Below the pieces are notes generated by a model. The model was not told the origin of the DNA. It saw only the letters and a list, made by a program, of their open reading frames with translations, and did no database searches. A program made the position numbers and the translations under genes. Below, piece by piece: positions 24,445 to 34,192 of a stretch of DNA of 64,000 nucleotides; within the stretch, counting starts at the first letter, position 1; each line of letters opens with the position of its first letter. Source of the stretch: Chara braunii (lineage: Eukaryota > Streptophyta > Charophyceae > Charales > Characeae); contig BFEA01000242.1 of NCBI GenBank assembly GCA_003427395.1, forward strand, positions 302,845 through 366,844, written 5' to 3'.

Positions 24445-25229
24445 GCGCTGCCTATCCTCTGCCCTAAGGGCTGAGTTATAGGCAAATCGTCTCCTTCACC
24501 TCGCTGTAATCCACTGACTCCCCTGCTTCCAGGAAATGCAAGCTCCTGTCAACATTCAATCACACAATGGCAGATGCACGGAAAGAACAGAAAAGATAGC
24601 CCAGGGCAGCTCAGCCTCCAGGAACTAGAATTTTGTGAAAAGTGCATTCAGATGAAGCAGCATTGGATTGCAGGTATTCTGCAAAAACAAATTTCTTAGT
24701 TCCCTCTCTCTCTCTCTTTGAGCATTGGCTCCCTCGGACATGGCACTACAGGGCTTGCTTTCGCAGCAATTGCCCACGAATCGCAGGAATTGTTACTAAC
24801 GATATTCTAGGCTGCTCGGTGACAATGAATGCAAATCAGAATTCCATGATCTTCTCCAGCAGTGTTCACCATCATATGCTAATTGGGTGAGCCTTCTGGG
24901 CTACCTATTCCCTATGTTGTCACTACCTCCAGGAGCTTCTGGTATGGGGCAGGCTCAGGCGCACCAGACGGGTGCGCAGAGAGTTCTGGGTGGGGGCTGT
25001 GTACCGCGCCATGTCTACGGCTCCTCAGCAGGCCGCGGCAGACTTGAGGGCGTCAAGGCCAGTCTCGCTGTTGGACATGGATGCCAGTTCCGTATCATAT
25101 CGAAATTCCCCCATACACATAAATACTTGCATAGTTGCGGATACACATGAACGCACTCACAGATAAGCTTATTTAGAGCTGTGGAATATTTTCCTACTTT
25201 CAAGTTTCAAGTCTAATTGGCTTTGTGGT
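24445..25229. other. 5' flank of UBA1 (minus-strand leader and promoter region)
   Basis: On the minus strand this lies upstream of the UBA1 start. A short GA run (24,703-24,717, reading GAGAGA on the coding strand) sits about 260 bp before the ATG, as is common in plant 5' leaders. No TATA box or transcription start can be assigned. Beyond about 24,900 the sequence shows nothing recognisable. Confidence 0.4.
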
Positions 25230-25650
25230 TAGATCGTTCTCCAACCTTTCCCACATTGTGAAAACCCTCTGCACCCACACATAGGATGACACGATCTGTA
25301 GGCTCTCCAGTCACAGACCAACTTCTCCCGTTCTTTTCCCCCGGCGATGGACGCGCATGTCACTTGTCCTCGACGCTTTCAGGGCATAGTCTATGCCAGC
25401 TGTCATGATAAGGTGCATTCTGTGGCATCCAGATGTTTTCAGGGCAAGCTTTACGCCAGCCAGCTTCCATGATAAGGTGCGTTCTGCATCATGTGTTTTC
25501 AGGGCATTGTCCATGTATGTATCGATCGTGGCCCCTCTATTAGCCACAAAGGCTGTTCTAACCCCTAACCCCTTCTTCCAACTTTTACCGACATGTGGCT
25601 CATCTCTCTGGCAAAGGACGATGCAATAGTGCCTTCGGTAGGCACTCTAC
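25230..25650 (-). repeat. Dispersed repeat, single copy inverted relative to 40.9-41.9 kb
   Basis: Read on the minus strand, this matches the repeat at 40,915-41,300. Shared blocks include GTAAAAGTTGGAAGAAGGG-like sequence, GAGGGGCCACGATCGATAC, TGCACCTTATCATGACAGCT, GCCCTGAAAAC and ATGTGTGGGTGCAGAGG. It carries its own internal partial duplication: the block ending GCCCTGAAAAC recurs about 50-60 bp apart within 25,380-25,510. I do not recognise the family. Confidence 0.85.
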
Positions 25651-26956
25651 TCTCTGGTTATGTGCCACCATCATGCACATCTTTAGGAGTGTCGCTGCAC
25701 ATGGGAGTGTGTAGGAACAGGTCCCTGCTTTGGTGGGGAAGCAAGAATAAGAACAAGCTTCATCCTTGCATTCGTGGGGGGGCAAAGGTAGGAGCAGGAA
25801 CACATCCGTACCTTTGTGGGCCGGGCAAAGGGGATATATCTTACTCGGTTGGATAGCGAAGAGCACTGGAACAGCAGGGTTTCAGTTGCCTGATGGCTAT
25901 AAGGTAAGCACACCTTGCCAGCGATCCACAAGTCCATCTGCAGCCTGGTGACATGAAGAGCTACAGCACCTTCAACGAGACAAGGCATGTGGGTTGTCAT
26001 GTGGCTGACTGGCAATGATCTTGGTAAGAGGGACGATCGAAGAGAGGGAACGAGGGATGTGGGCGTCAATCTACGAAATATACTATATTAAAGCGCACGC
26101 GCTGCATTAACAATACCATTGGTAGAAACTAAGCATGCGAAGGAAGAATACAGTTTTGCTTGAAAAAGTCATTTGTGTAGTTGACGACCTAAGAGGCATT
26201 GTTAAATTGACATAGATTGGGAAGGACGGTATCAGCGGCTGACTGACAAGCAGTTGGTCCGCTCGTTCCTTCATTCATTCGATCATCTGATTAAGCAAAT
26301 TTCCCATGTTCGTGTACATGTATAAATGCATACGTTCTCTCACTTTCATTCGATTTCAAAATCCTTCTTAGGAAAGACCTAGATGCAGATTTCCAGTTGC
26401 CGCCTCATCCACCTCGGCACGTGGAAGCAGACTGGTGCGTGGCGCTCCCCGTCAGCGAAGCATGTGTGGGGACCTTGAGGCAAAAGAGAGTTCGTAAGAG
26501 TACGCTGGCCCTTCCTCTCTGCCTCCTGTTCCCTTTGCTCTTGTGTGGTTCTGATTCGAAAATGCCCTCCTACGTTTTAGCTGCATGACAATTTACCCCT
26601 TTGGGCATTTTACTTCGACGTTCCTGGACACAATTTTGACATTTTTGGAACCGAAATCATGTGCTTACCGGGTTCCCACTAGTACAACCTGACGATTTCG
26701 ATTGAAAAAGCGCCGAAATTGCAGCCAGGAACTTTAAAGTTGAATGACGGAAGGGGTATATTGTAAACAACAAATTGTCGATAAGAAGAAGGAAAGGTGT
26801 GTTGCCTCCTTTATGTGCCTCTTCTTGTGCGCCTATTGCTCATATTTTGTTTTGTCCGTTTTTGCTGATGCTTGTGCAACTATACATAATATATCTTGTG
26901 ACAGAGGCATAAACAAAGAGTGCACGTTGTACATTGTGACAAAAAAAAAAAAAAAG
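25651..26956. other. Intergenic sequence, no gene recognised
   Basis: Short frames on both strands have no motifs. Near-repeats containing GGAACA and GTGGGG blocks occur at 25,700-25,830. An A-run of 15 lies at 26,941-26,955, immediately before the tandem repeat flanking element B. Confidence 0.4.
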
Positions 26957-27080
26957 ATGGTGTAATGTGAAGACTGTGTCCTCAGGAGGCCCTGGGCAAC
27001 ATACATATGTTCTGGATTGGATGGCGTAATGTGACTGTGTCCTCAGGAGGCCCTGGACAACATACATATGTTCTGGATTG
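26957..27080. repeat. Two-copy ~60-bp tandem repeat abutting the 5' LTR of element B
   Basis: Copy 1 (26,957-27,020) and copy 2 (27,021-27,080) share GTGTCCTCAGGAGGCCCTGG and CATACATATGTTCTGGATTG and differ by a 3-bp indel and a few substitutions. The second copy ends at the point where LTR homology starts. Confidence 0.85.
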
Positions 27081-28117
27081 TGGCCCCCCCAGCAAGCCTC
27101 GTGCCCACCCTAACTGAGGGCGGGCCTTAATATTCACGAGAGGCCCTTATCTCAGCACTGTCCAAAGCGGGTCTCAGACAGTTGCTGCATTACAGTTGGT
27201 TAAAGTGCAAGCTGAGCCTTACCCTGGGCTCTTCCAGAAGAAGTAACTGCGCCAGGCAGTTGAGCCCAGGGCTGGGGTGGTTGTGCCTTGGGCACAAACT
27301 GTGAGACCGACACATCACAAAGTGGCCACGGGCCAACAAGAAAGCAGCATTGTCATCGTATCTACCCGTTGGTCCAGTGCAAATGCAGCAAACAATTGGA
27401 GACTGGGGCGTGTGCCCAACTGAAAAGGGCTCAGGCCCTCAACTGTCAAGCCAGGCCAGGGCGCAGACACCAGGGCCCGACCAGAAGCTACTGGAGACTT
27501 CCACGGCCAGGCAAAGGGAGTCCAGCAGCTGCCACTTCCATATAGGAAGTAGGCCAGCTAGAAAAGGGATTCGAGCCAATGCTGGCATTGCTGACACGCT
27601 GCTGCGCTAGCAAGCGAGTGTCCGCATGCACTAGCTTGGGCTGGCGCGCGCAGGCGCTGCAGGGGCAGTGGGGCGCTAGCGTCCATAACCGGGCTGCAGG
27701 GCGCGAGGCAGAGGAGGGCAACAGGAGGTCTTCGGGAGGAGGCGCAGAAGTGGGTGACAGGACGTGAATAGGGGAGATGAGGATACGTACCTGGTGTATG
27801 TGGGAGGTCGGCATTGGTGTTGATGAGATGTACATTGGTCTTCGAAGTCGAACTGAGCCTGTTGTACGAATGTTGATAGGCTAGATAGGCAAGCAGGGTA
27901 GGCTGGGCGCTGGGCGCCAGACAGAGAGGAGCGACATTGAATACTGCGTTGGTGTGGCCTGAGGGCTTGAACATTGGCTCACAAGTTCATTGTATTGCTC
28001 TTATTTGGATGGAATCTTGGTGCATTTGAGCTCTCTGCTTGTACATGACAATCTGGACTTCTGAGTGATTTTGCAATTTGGTTTTCTGTACATCGCTCTC
28101 GCTCAGATTCCTTGGAA
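27081..28117 (+). repeat. 5' LTR of element B
   Basis: Blocks shared with the 3' LTR, in the same order, define it: GTGCCCACCCTAA (27,101), CACGAGAGGCCC (27,135), CATATAGGAA (27,539), GTAGGCTGGGCGC (27,898) and the terminal CTCAGATTCCTTGGA. It starts at or within 2 bp of TGGCCCCCC and ends 2-3 bp before the primer-binding site. It differs from the 3' LTR over most of its length. Confidence 0.75.
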
Positions 28118-28119
28118 TT

Positions 28120-28131
28120 TGGTATCAGAGC
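28120..28131 (+). promoter_or_regulatory. Primer-binding site (initiator Met-tRNA type)
   Basis: TGGTATCAGAGC is the standard plant LTR-retrotransposon primer-binding site complementary to the 3' end of initiator tRNA-Met. It sits 2 bp after the 5' LTR, as expected, and fixes the orientation of element B as plus. Confidence 0.9.
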
Positions 28132-29387
28132 TGGTTCGAGATCGCCTATCTGCCGCTGACAACTTTGTTACTTGTTGCGCTGACGATGCTTCTGTGCAGT
28201 GAGGATACGATGGCACTGGCATGGTATTGCGACGCCTGGGTAGAGGGGTGAGTCGCAGGAAGGCTGTCGCGACAGCATGGGAGCTGTGGCGACAGCGGAT
28301 GATGATGAGAGCTTGCTGATGTGGCAGTTTGGCTAAGGTGGCACTGCATTGCGTTGTGGGTGGTACCGAAGCTACGACCAGTCATCGAAATGCACATTCG
28401 ACTCAATTGGTGAGAAATCTGAGATTGGTGGCAGCTCTTCAGGTACGTTGTTCCCTTACCTTATCTACCCTCTCAATCTCTTCTTACCGTGAGGAAGTGA
28501 GTCCAACCTTGAGTGTCCGCTCTTTGTGAGGAGTCGTGAGCGCTACCTCGAGAGACAACATTCTTCCCAGTGGGGCATCTGGCAGGAGAGGGCGGTGCCT
28601 CTGAAGGGCCCTGGTCGAAGCACGGGTCACGGTCACCATGGCAACCCATGGGAGTAGTCCACGCAGGCCATGCTGCTTTGTCCTTTAAGGCTCTTTGCTG
28701 CGCTGATAGAGGGGTGTGCGGACTGACCAGTCCTATGCCGACGCCTACCAGACCGTCTATAAACATTTCTGGCGGGGTTCTGAACTGTCCACTGGCTGTG
28801 ATCGTCGTCCTTTCTGCAATGTTAAATAATTCCTGAGGACCTTGGGGGCTGTCCTTAAACTGCCTCTTGATCAGCCAGATCAGTCAGACGTAAGGCTCGT
28901 GCACGCGAGGATAAAGAAAGGGCAGTACTGGTCATAAGCATATTCCTGGGGCAGAGGGGTGGGCTGTTAATGCACACCTTAGACACCGCTGCTTGATGAT
29001 GCGGACAGGCACGTTGGATACAAGGGAGGGAGATTCCAACTGGCGCTCAACTCTTAATCACAAACATACCCATTGTGCATTCATTTGCTCACACGATTTA
29101 TTTTTATTTGGATTAGTTGTTGACAGACTGCTAACACCTAACAGACAGCCTAGATTAGTACTGTAGTGTTCTACCATAGCCAGTTCTGATTGAAGCTGCT
29201 GTGAGTGAAACTAATCGAAGTAAGAGTAGATCATGTGTACAGTGTGTGTGAATGCTGTCGATACCGCTTGAACAGTAGCCAGCTTGCCAGATATTACTTT
29301 ATTTTCATTTATTTTTACAACCTGGTCAGACAAATGCTGCGGTAGACTCCAGTGAGGGCATTAGTGCAGACAGTGTCTGCCTAGCTG
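28132..29387 (+). other. 5' leader of element B1
   Basis: About 1.25 kb lies between the primer-binding site and gag, with no reading frame of recognisable content. AGGTACGT near 28,440 resembles a splice donor. A long leader is common in plant gypsy elements. Confidence 0.5.
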
Positions 29388-31011
29388 ATGAGTGGACCAG
29401 GCAGTGGGGACAGATCTGCAAGGAGGAGGGTGACACGTCAGGAGTCCCTTAGCATTCCAATAGTGCACCAAGCTGTAGCTACTGGGGGAGAAAGGGCTTT
29501 GCGACAGGAAGCAGTAGCCGAACGCTTACAAAGTGCTAGAGAAGCGGCAGCAGCAGCCGAGCAAACGCTTGCAGAAGCAAGAGCCACTGCAGCAGCTATG
29601 GCTACTTCTGCTGCTACTTCAGCTTCTACATCTGGCCAGACGAGATTAGGCATGCCGGACACTTCGCAGGCGACAAGCAGTTCTTCCAGTCAGATAATGG
29701 GCTCGCAGTACAGCTCGCCACCCCCACGCACTAGGGAAGCCATTGAGCTCCAGCAAATGGAGTTGATCCGCTTACGGTTAGAGAAGGAACTTAGAGAAGC
29801 TACTGAAAGGCCAACGGAGATTAGAACTAGGAATGCTAGACTTGAGAATAGGGAGGCAGTCAAAGCTGCAGTAGAAGGGTTAGATGACGCTGTCATTGAT
29901 GACAACACGCGGATCCTCAAGGCAGGTCTCCTGTCCGTGCACGCATACATGGACAGCAAACTGGATGCTATCCAGGACACCTTTGACCAGATACTGAGCA
30001 CCATGCAGGGAATGGGAAGGGCTTTCCCATCTCCAACACGTGGGACCAGTTTCCAGCCTCCAGTTTCCCATCGCTGGGTTCCGCACCGGGGATGACTAGT
30101 CCTACTACAGTTCACCACGCGCTGTGTCAGCAGCAGCAGCACAGACTGTTGCTTCTTCATCTTTTGGAACTGCGGCTGGTGCTACACGACAGCCGGTCCC
30201 ACCAGTGGGACTACAGCAGCCTTGGTACCCCAAGACCCCATTGAAGCCACCCTTAACCTTCTCAGGCGATAAGAAGGATAAGGCTCTTGACACTTGGCTG
30301 AGAACGGTTCCAGTGGACGCTGGTAGAGGAAGAGGTGATCACTGCTGCCTCGTATTTGGAGGGTTCGGCAAGGCGATGGCTAGATGGGTTAGTAGCCTTG
30401 AAAGGGTTTGGCAGGCTCATGAATGATTGGGCTAAGACCCATACGTTAAAGAGCTTTATGGAATTGGTGGAAACGTGATGGCACAACCCGCAGCAGGCCC
30501 AACAGGCCACTGACGCGTTGACTCGGCTTGATACTAAAAAGTACAAGTCCGCATTAGAGCTTACCTCTGCTGTTGAGTGTCTCACTGTTGTCCCGGGCAT
30601 GCGCTATGACCTGCAGGTCCTCATGACTGTATCTTAGATGTCTTCCCACAGACGTCAAGAACTTGCTGAAGGCCCTAGATCTAGAGGCTAGGCTAGGAGG
30701 AGCCCAACAAACCCCTACCGATGGAAGAAAGAAGAAGAGTCACAAGAGTGGAAAAAGAAAGGTAATCGATTGATGATGGTTGACTTCGAAGGGAATCAGA
30801 CTGAGATTGATGATTACTCCAACTCTGTGGACAGCACAGAGTTCAGAGGATGAGGATAGTGAGGGTAGCATCCTCGCCTCGCTTGTTAAGGCAGGTGGCC
30901 GCGGCAAGGGCGGTCAATCAAAGAGTCCGGGGCAGACCGTGAACTCGACCAAGATATTTGCAAGGTGCCTGCATCAACTACGATGAGTACGTCCATCGGC
31001 AGTTCAGATGC
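29388..31011 (+). pseudogene. B1 gag and nucleocapsid, frameshifted
   Basis: The first frame (29,388-30,095) is Ala/Gln/Glu-rich and likely coiled-coil, including EAAAAAEQTLAEARATAA and a central EIRTRNARLENREAVKAAVE. A second frame (30,124-30,310) has FSGDKKDKALDTWLRTVP, the entry to the gag core. The core continues in a third frame with YLEGSARRWLDGL (about 30,345). The zinc knuckle at 30,970-31,011 reads CINYDEYVHRQFRC, in which the second Cys of CCHC is Tyr. At least two frameshifts and several stops make it non-functional. Confidence 0.75.
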
Positions 31012-31151
31012 AAGAACGTGAAAGTCACGTAGAAGATACCTCCAAAAGGTGGTTTTGGGAAGTCCTTCTCCCAAGGCGAGGCTTCTACGAGCTCCAACTC
31101 GGTAAACACATCGGAGCAGTATAAGTTATAGCTGCTTCTACTCCTTATGAA

Positions 31152-32030
31152 GTGGGTGATGTCCCCTTCCCACTTCAAGAGATGGCTGAAGCTATTGGCT
31201 CTTTTGTCACCCCGCAGACACACCCCGACCCAACGGTACTCCGTTTGTTGAATGTGTATGAGGCCTTTGAGGACTTGCTACGTGAGTGGTCGACAAGGGA
31301 CCCTCGCAAGTCTTGGGTGACGCTTAGTAGAGATCCTAGAGGGGAGCACTTCGTAGTGGAAGTCGGTGTAGGTGGCCGCAAATGTCGTGCCTTCGTACAC
31401 ATTGGCTCCACGCAAAACTTCATAAGTCGCGACTGCGTTGAGAGACTGGGCCTAGGGGACCAGGTGCAGCGCTTAGGTAGATCTGTAGCCACTACCTTAG
31501 CCAACAAAGAGCGCAAGGTACTCCGTTTGTTGAATGTGTCTGAGGCCTTCGAGGACTTGCAACGTGAGTGGTCGACAAGGGACCCTCGCGAGTCTTGGGT
31601 GAAACTTAGTAGAGGTCCTAGAGGGGAGCACTTCGTAGTGGAAGCCGGTGTAGGTGGCCGCAAATGTCGTGCCTTCGTAGACATTGGCTCCACGCAAAAC
31701 TTCATAAGTCGCGACTGCGTTGAGAGACTGTGCCTAGGGGACCGGGTGAAAGGCTTAGGTAGATCTGTAGCCTCTACCTTAACCAACAAAGAGCACATGG
31801 TTGTAGACGACTACGTTAAAGAGGTGGTCTGCACCTTCTACTACGGAGGTGGCGAACTTAATCATAAGATTTATTTCCTAGTCCGTGACGACTTGCTTTT
31901 TGATATGTTGTTAGGTATGTACTACCTCGAGGTTGCAAAGCCCAATTTGTCTAGGAGCGAAAGGTACTTAGGCATGTATTACCATAAGGTAGGACTATCA
32001 GACTTGCCAAGTACAAAGCTAGCCGTTTGA
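31152..32030 (+). CDS. B1 retropepsin domain, duplicated in tandem in one open frame
   Basis: Gypsy retropepsin normally acts as a homodimer, each chain giving one active-site Asp. Here one uninterrupted frame of 292 residues holds two copies of the domain 94 residues apart. The first has AFVHIGSTQNFISRDCVERL with His at residue 83 in place of Asp. The second has AFVDIGSTQNFISRDCVERL with Asp at residue 177. In both, the position after this residue is Ile rather than the usual Ser or Thr, as in B2. After the second lobe the frame continues with VVCTFYYGGGELNHKIYFLV and DMLLGMYYLEVAKPNL, typical of the protease-RT linker. Whether it is expressed is unknown; flanking gag and RT are broken. Confidence 0.8.
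   Translation: MGDVPFPLQEMAEAIGSFVTPQTHPDPTVLRLLNVYEAFEDLLREWSTRDPRKSWVTLSRDPRGEHFVVEVGVGGRKCRAFVHIGSTQNFISRDCVERLGLGDQVQRLGRSVATTLANKERKVLRLLNVSEAFEDLQREWSTRDPRESWVKLSRGPRGEHFVVEAGVGGRKCRAFVDIGSTQNFISRDCVERLCLGDRVKGLGRSVASTLTNKEHMVVDDYVKEVVCTFYYGGGELNHKIYFLVRDDLLFDMLLGMYYLEVAKPNLSRSERYLGMYYHKVGLSDLPSTKLAV
31235..31798 (+). repeat. 282-bp tandem duplication of the protease domain
   Basis: Copy 1 is 31,235-31,516 and copy 2 is 31,517-31,798, with an exact period of 282 bp (94 codons). The copies differ at a modest number of bases, so the duplication is young relative to the LTR divergence. B2 has only one copy at the equivalent place. Confidence 0.95.
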
Positions 32031-32935
32031 TAGACACTTACGGATGTATATGCGCATCTACCTTCTATAATTATTATAAACAGAACCAAGAGGAGGGTAA
32101 GTACATAGTCTTTATCTCTGAGAAAGGGGAGGCCATTAAAACACCCCGAGAGATAGAAAGTGTCATCCCAAAATTCCCTTATTTGTTCGAGGAGCCTTCA
32201 TGAGTTGCCATAGAGATAGTTCCTAGGAGCAAGATACCCAAAGGATGGATCTACAGGATGGCACCAACCGAATTAGATGAACTCAGGCGACAACTGAAAG
32301 AGCTCACAAAGAAGGGTTGGATAAGACCTACTACCTCGCCCCTTGGCTCACCAATCCTATTTGTCCCGAAGAAGAGGGTTTCATCGAGGATGTGCATCGA
32401 TTATAGAGGCTTCAATGCCATCATTACGAAGAATGCAAAGCCTCCGCCGTGCATCGATGACCTTCCGTATAGGGTGCAGGGATGTAAGTACTTCACTAAG
32501 ATAGACTTGAAACCCGACTACCATCAAATTGGCATTAGACCGGAGGACCAACACAAAACCACATTTAAAACTAAGTATGGTCTATACGAGTTTGTGGTGA
32601 TACCCTTTGGCCTTTTAAATTCGCCGGGTAGATTCCAGCAAGCCATGAATAGGATATTCCATGATTACATATCTTTAGTAGAACAGTCGAGGAGCATGCT
32701 CAACACTTAGAGACTATACTTTCACTCCTAGGACATTACAAGTACAAAATTAACTCATAGAAATGCGAGTTCGATCGCACTCAAATCTTGTACTTGGGTC
32801 ATGAGATATTTGCGGATGGGATAAGGCCTGAAGATGCCAAGGTGGCTAGCATCCGTGACTGGCCACGCCAAGGTGGCTAGCATCCGTGACTGGCCACGAC
32901 CTCAGTCTGTGACCGAGGTCAGATCATTTTAAGGG
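32031..32935 (+). pseudogene. B1 reverse transcriptase, catalytic motif deleted
   Basis: The finger and palm region (32,258-32,710) carries [51 protein letters not shown] and VIPFGLLNSPGRFQQAMNRIF. Directly after FHDY, about 42 bp present in B2 are missing, removing the YLDD catalytic motif and shifting the frame. The thumb region follows in another frame with LYLGHEI near 32,790 and a stop at 32,758. A 31-bp tandem duplication at 32,837-32,898 adds another frameshift. Non-functional. Confidence 0.85.
32837..32898 (+). repeat. 31-bp tandem duplication in B1 pol
   Basis: Two identical 31-bp copies (32,837-32,867 and 32,868-32,898) begin CCAAGGTGGCTAGCATCCGT. The length is not a multiple of three, so it breaks the frame. 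B2 has a single copy. Confidence 0.95.
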
Positions 32936-33808
32936 ATGACTAGCTACTACCGCAACTTTGTCGAGAACTGTAGTACGGTGGCAAGCCATTTGACTGATCT
33001 AACTCGCCTTGACACACCATGGGAATGGACTGACGAGTGTGAAGCTGCTTTCAAGCGATTTAAGCATGCTCTCACACACCATGAGGTTCTCATGGCTCCC
33101 GATACTGTAAGGCCATTCCTGCTGGTCCGGGACAGTGTTTCCATGGATTTCATGGATACCCTCGTGACCAGCAAGAGTGGGAAGAGGCATATCTTCGTAA
33201 TAGTTGATAGGTTAACTAAGTTCGTCAGACTGATTGCCATGCCATAGACCGCAGGGACTGGGCACGTCATCAAGTTATTCATGGATAACTGGGTGCGTGA
33301 CTTTGGAGTGCCAAGGACTATCGTTAGTGATAGAGATGTCCGATTCAAAAGTGAATTATGGAAGAAGGTTGCAGAACAAATGGGCAGCCAACTCCAGATG
33401 ACATCTGGGAATCATCCCGAAGCCAACGGCCAGGCTGATCAGATGAATCGAGTGGTGCAGCATCTGCTGAGGCATTACATAACGCCCAACCAAGATGACT
33501 AAAATGAGAAGTTACCTCTCATCGCCAGCCTGTATGACAATGTTGTACACAACACCACCGACGTCAATCCGAATCAACTGCACTTGGGGTGGAAGCCTAG
33601 ATCTGCTCTAGACTTCCTCCTCCCTGAAAACCGAGCTGCTGCAACTCCTAGAACCATTGAATTTGGTGTCCAGTACGAGAAGTTGCTGCAGCAAGCTATG
33701 GAACACATCAAGAAATCTCAAGAAGCAATAATTGCTTTTGAGAACAAACATCGACGACAGTCCACATTTCGGGTGAGGGACGTGTCTAGGTTAAGTCTAG
33801 TGAGTTAG
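32936..33808 (+). pseudogene. B1 connection domain fused to integrase core
   Basis: Connection-domain sequence (YYRNFVENCSTVASHL, WEWTDECEAAFKRFKHAL) passes in frame into integrase at about 33,113: after APDTVRPFLL comes SVSMDFMDTLVTSKSGKRH with the first DDE Asp. RNase H and the integrase zinc finger, about 0.8 kb in B2, are therefore missing. A TAG at 33,245 interrupts the core. It resumes at 33,281 with MDNWVRDFGVPRTIVSDRDVRF (second Asp present) and HPEANGQADQMN, where the usual Glu is Asp. Later parts (33,584-33,808) carry the integrase C-terminus. Confidence 0.8.
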
Positions 33809-33837
33809 GTCAGGAATTCAACATCTCCAGAATATTA

Positions 33838-34143
33838 ATGCCTCAATACTTTGGTCCTTGGGAAGTCTTGGATATTGCGGGCAGTGAGAAGGATGGTCTG
33901 TCGTACGCGATTCGAATCCCTGGTCGCACCTACCCTGTGGTTCACGCCTCAAAGCTTGCACCTTTTGCTGAGACACAACAGTTTCCATCAAGGAGATCCA
34001 TGTTGCCCCCAACCATGGATGGCCACGTGGACGTTGACAAAATTTTGGAACACAGAGACATGCATGTTCCTAAGCCTGTGGGCAGAGGGAGACCTCTGAA
34101 ACCCAAGAGAGAACATGCATGCAGTGGTTGGGTGTCATGCTGA
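33838..34143 (+). pseudogene. B1 chromodomain-region remnant, truncated at the B1-B2 junction
   Basis: The frame begins MPQYFGPWEVLDIAG, continues YPVVHASKLAPFAE and then VDVDKILEHRDMHVPKPVGR, matching the region before the chromodomain of B2. Homology to B2 stops at about 34,110, just where B2 continues into QYRVRF. The remaining codons are unrelated and end at a stop at 34,141. The chromodomain, which would tether integration to chromatin, is lost. Confidence 0.75.
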
Positions 34144-34192
34144 GGTAGGATGTAGTGTGAATTATAGTTTAGACCACACACCACTGTAGGTC

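Noticed and set aside
27079-27085. Target-site duplication for element B
   Set aside because: The bases beside the 5' LTR (GGATT) and 3' LTR (AAACA) do not match.
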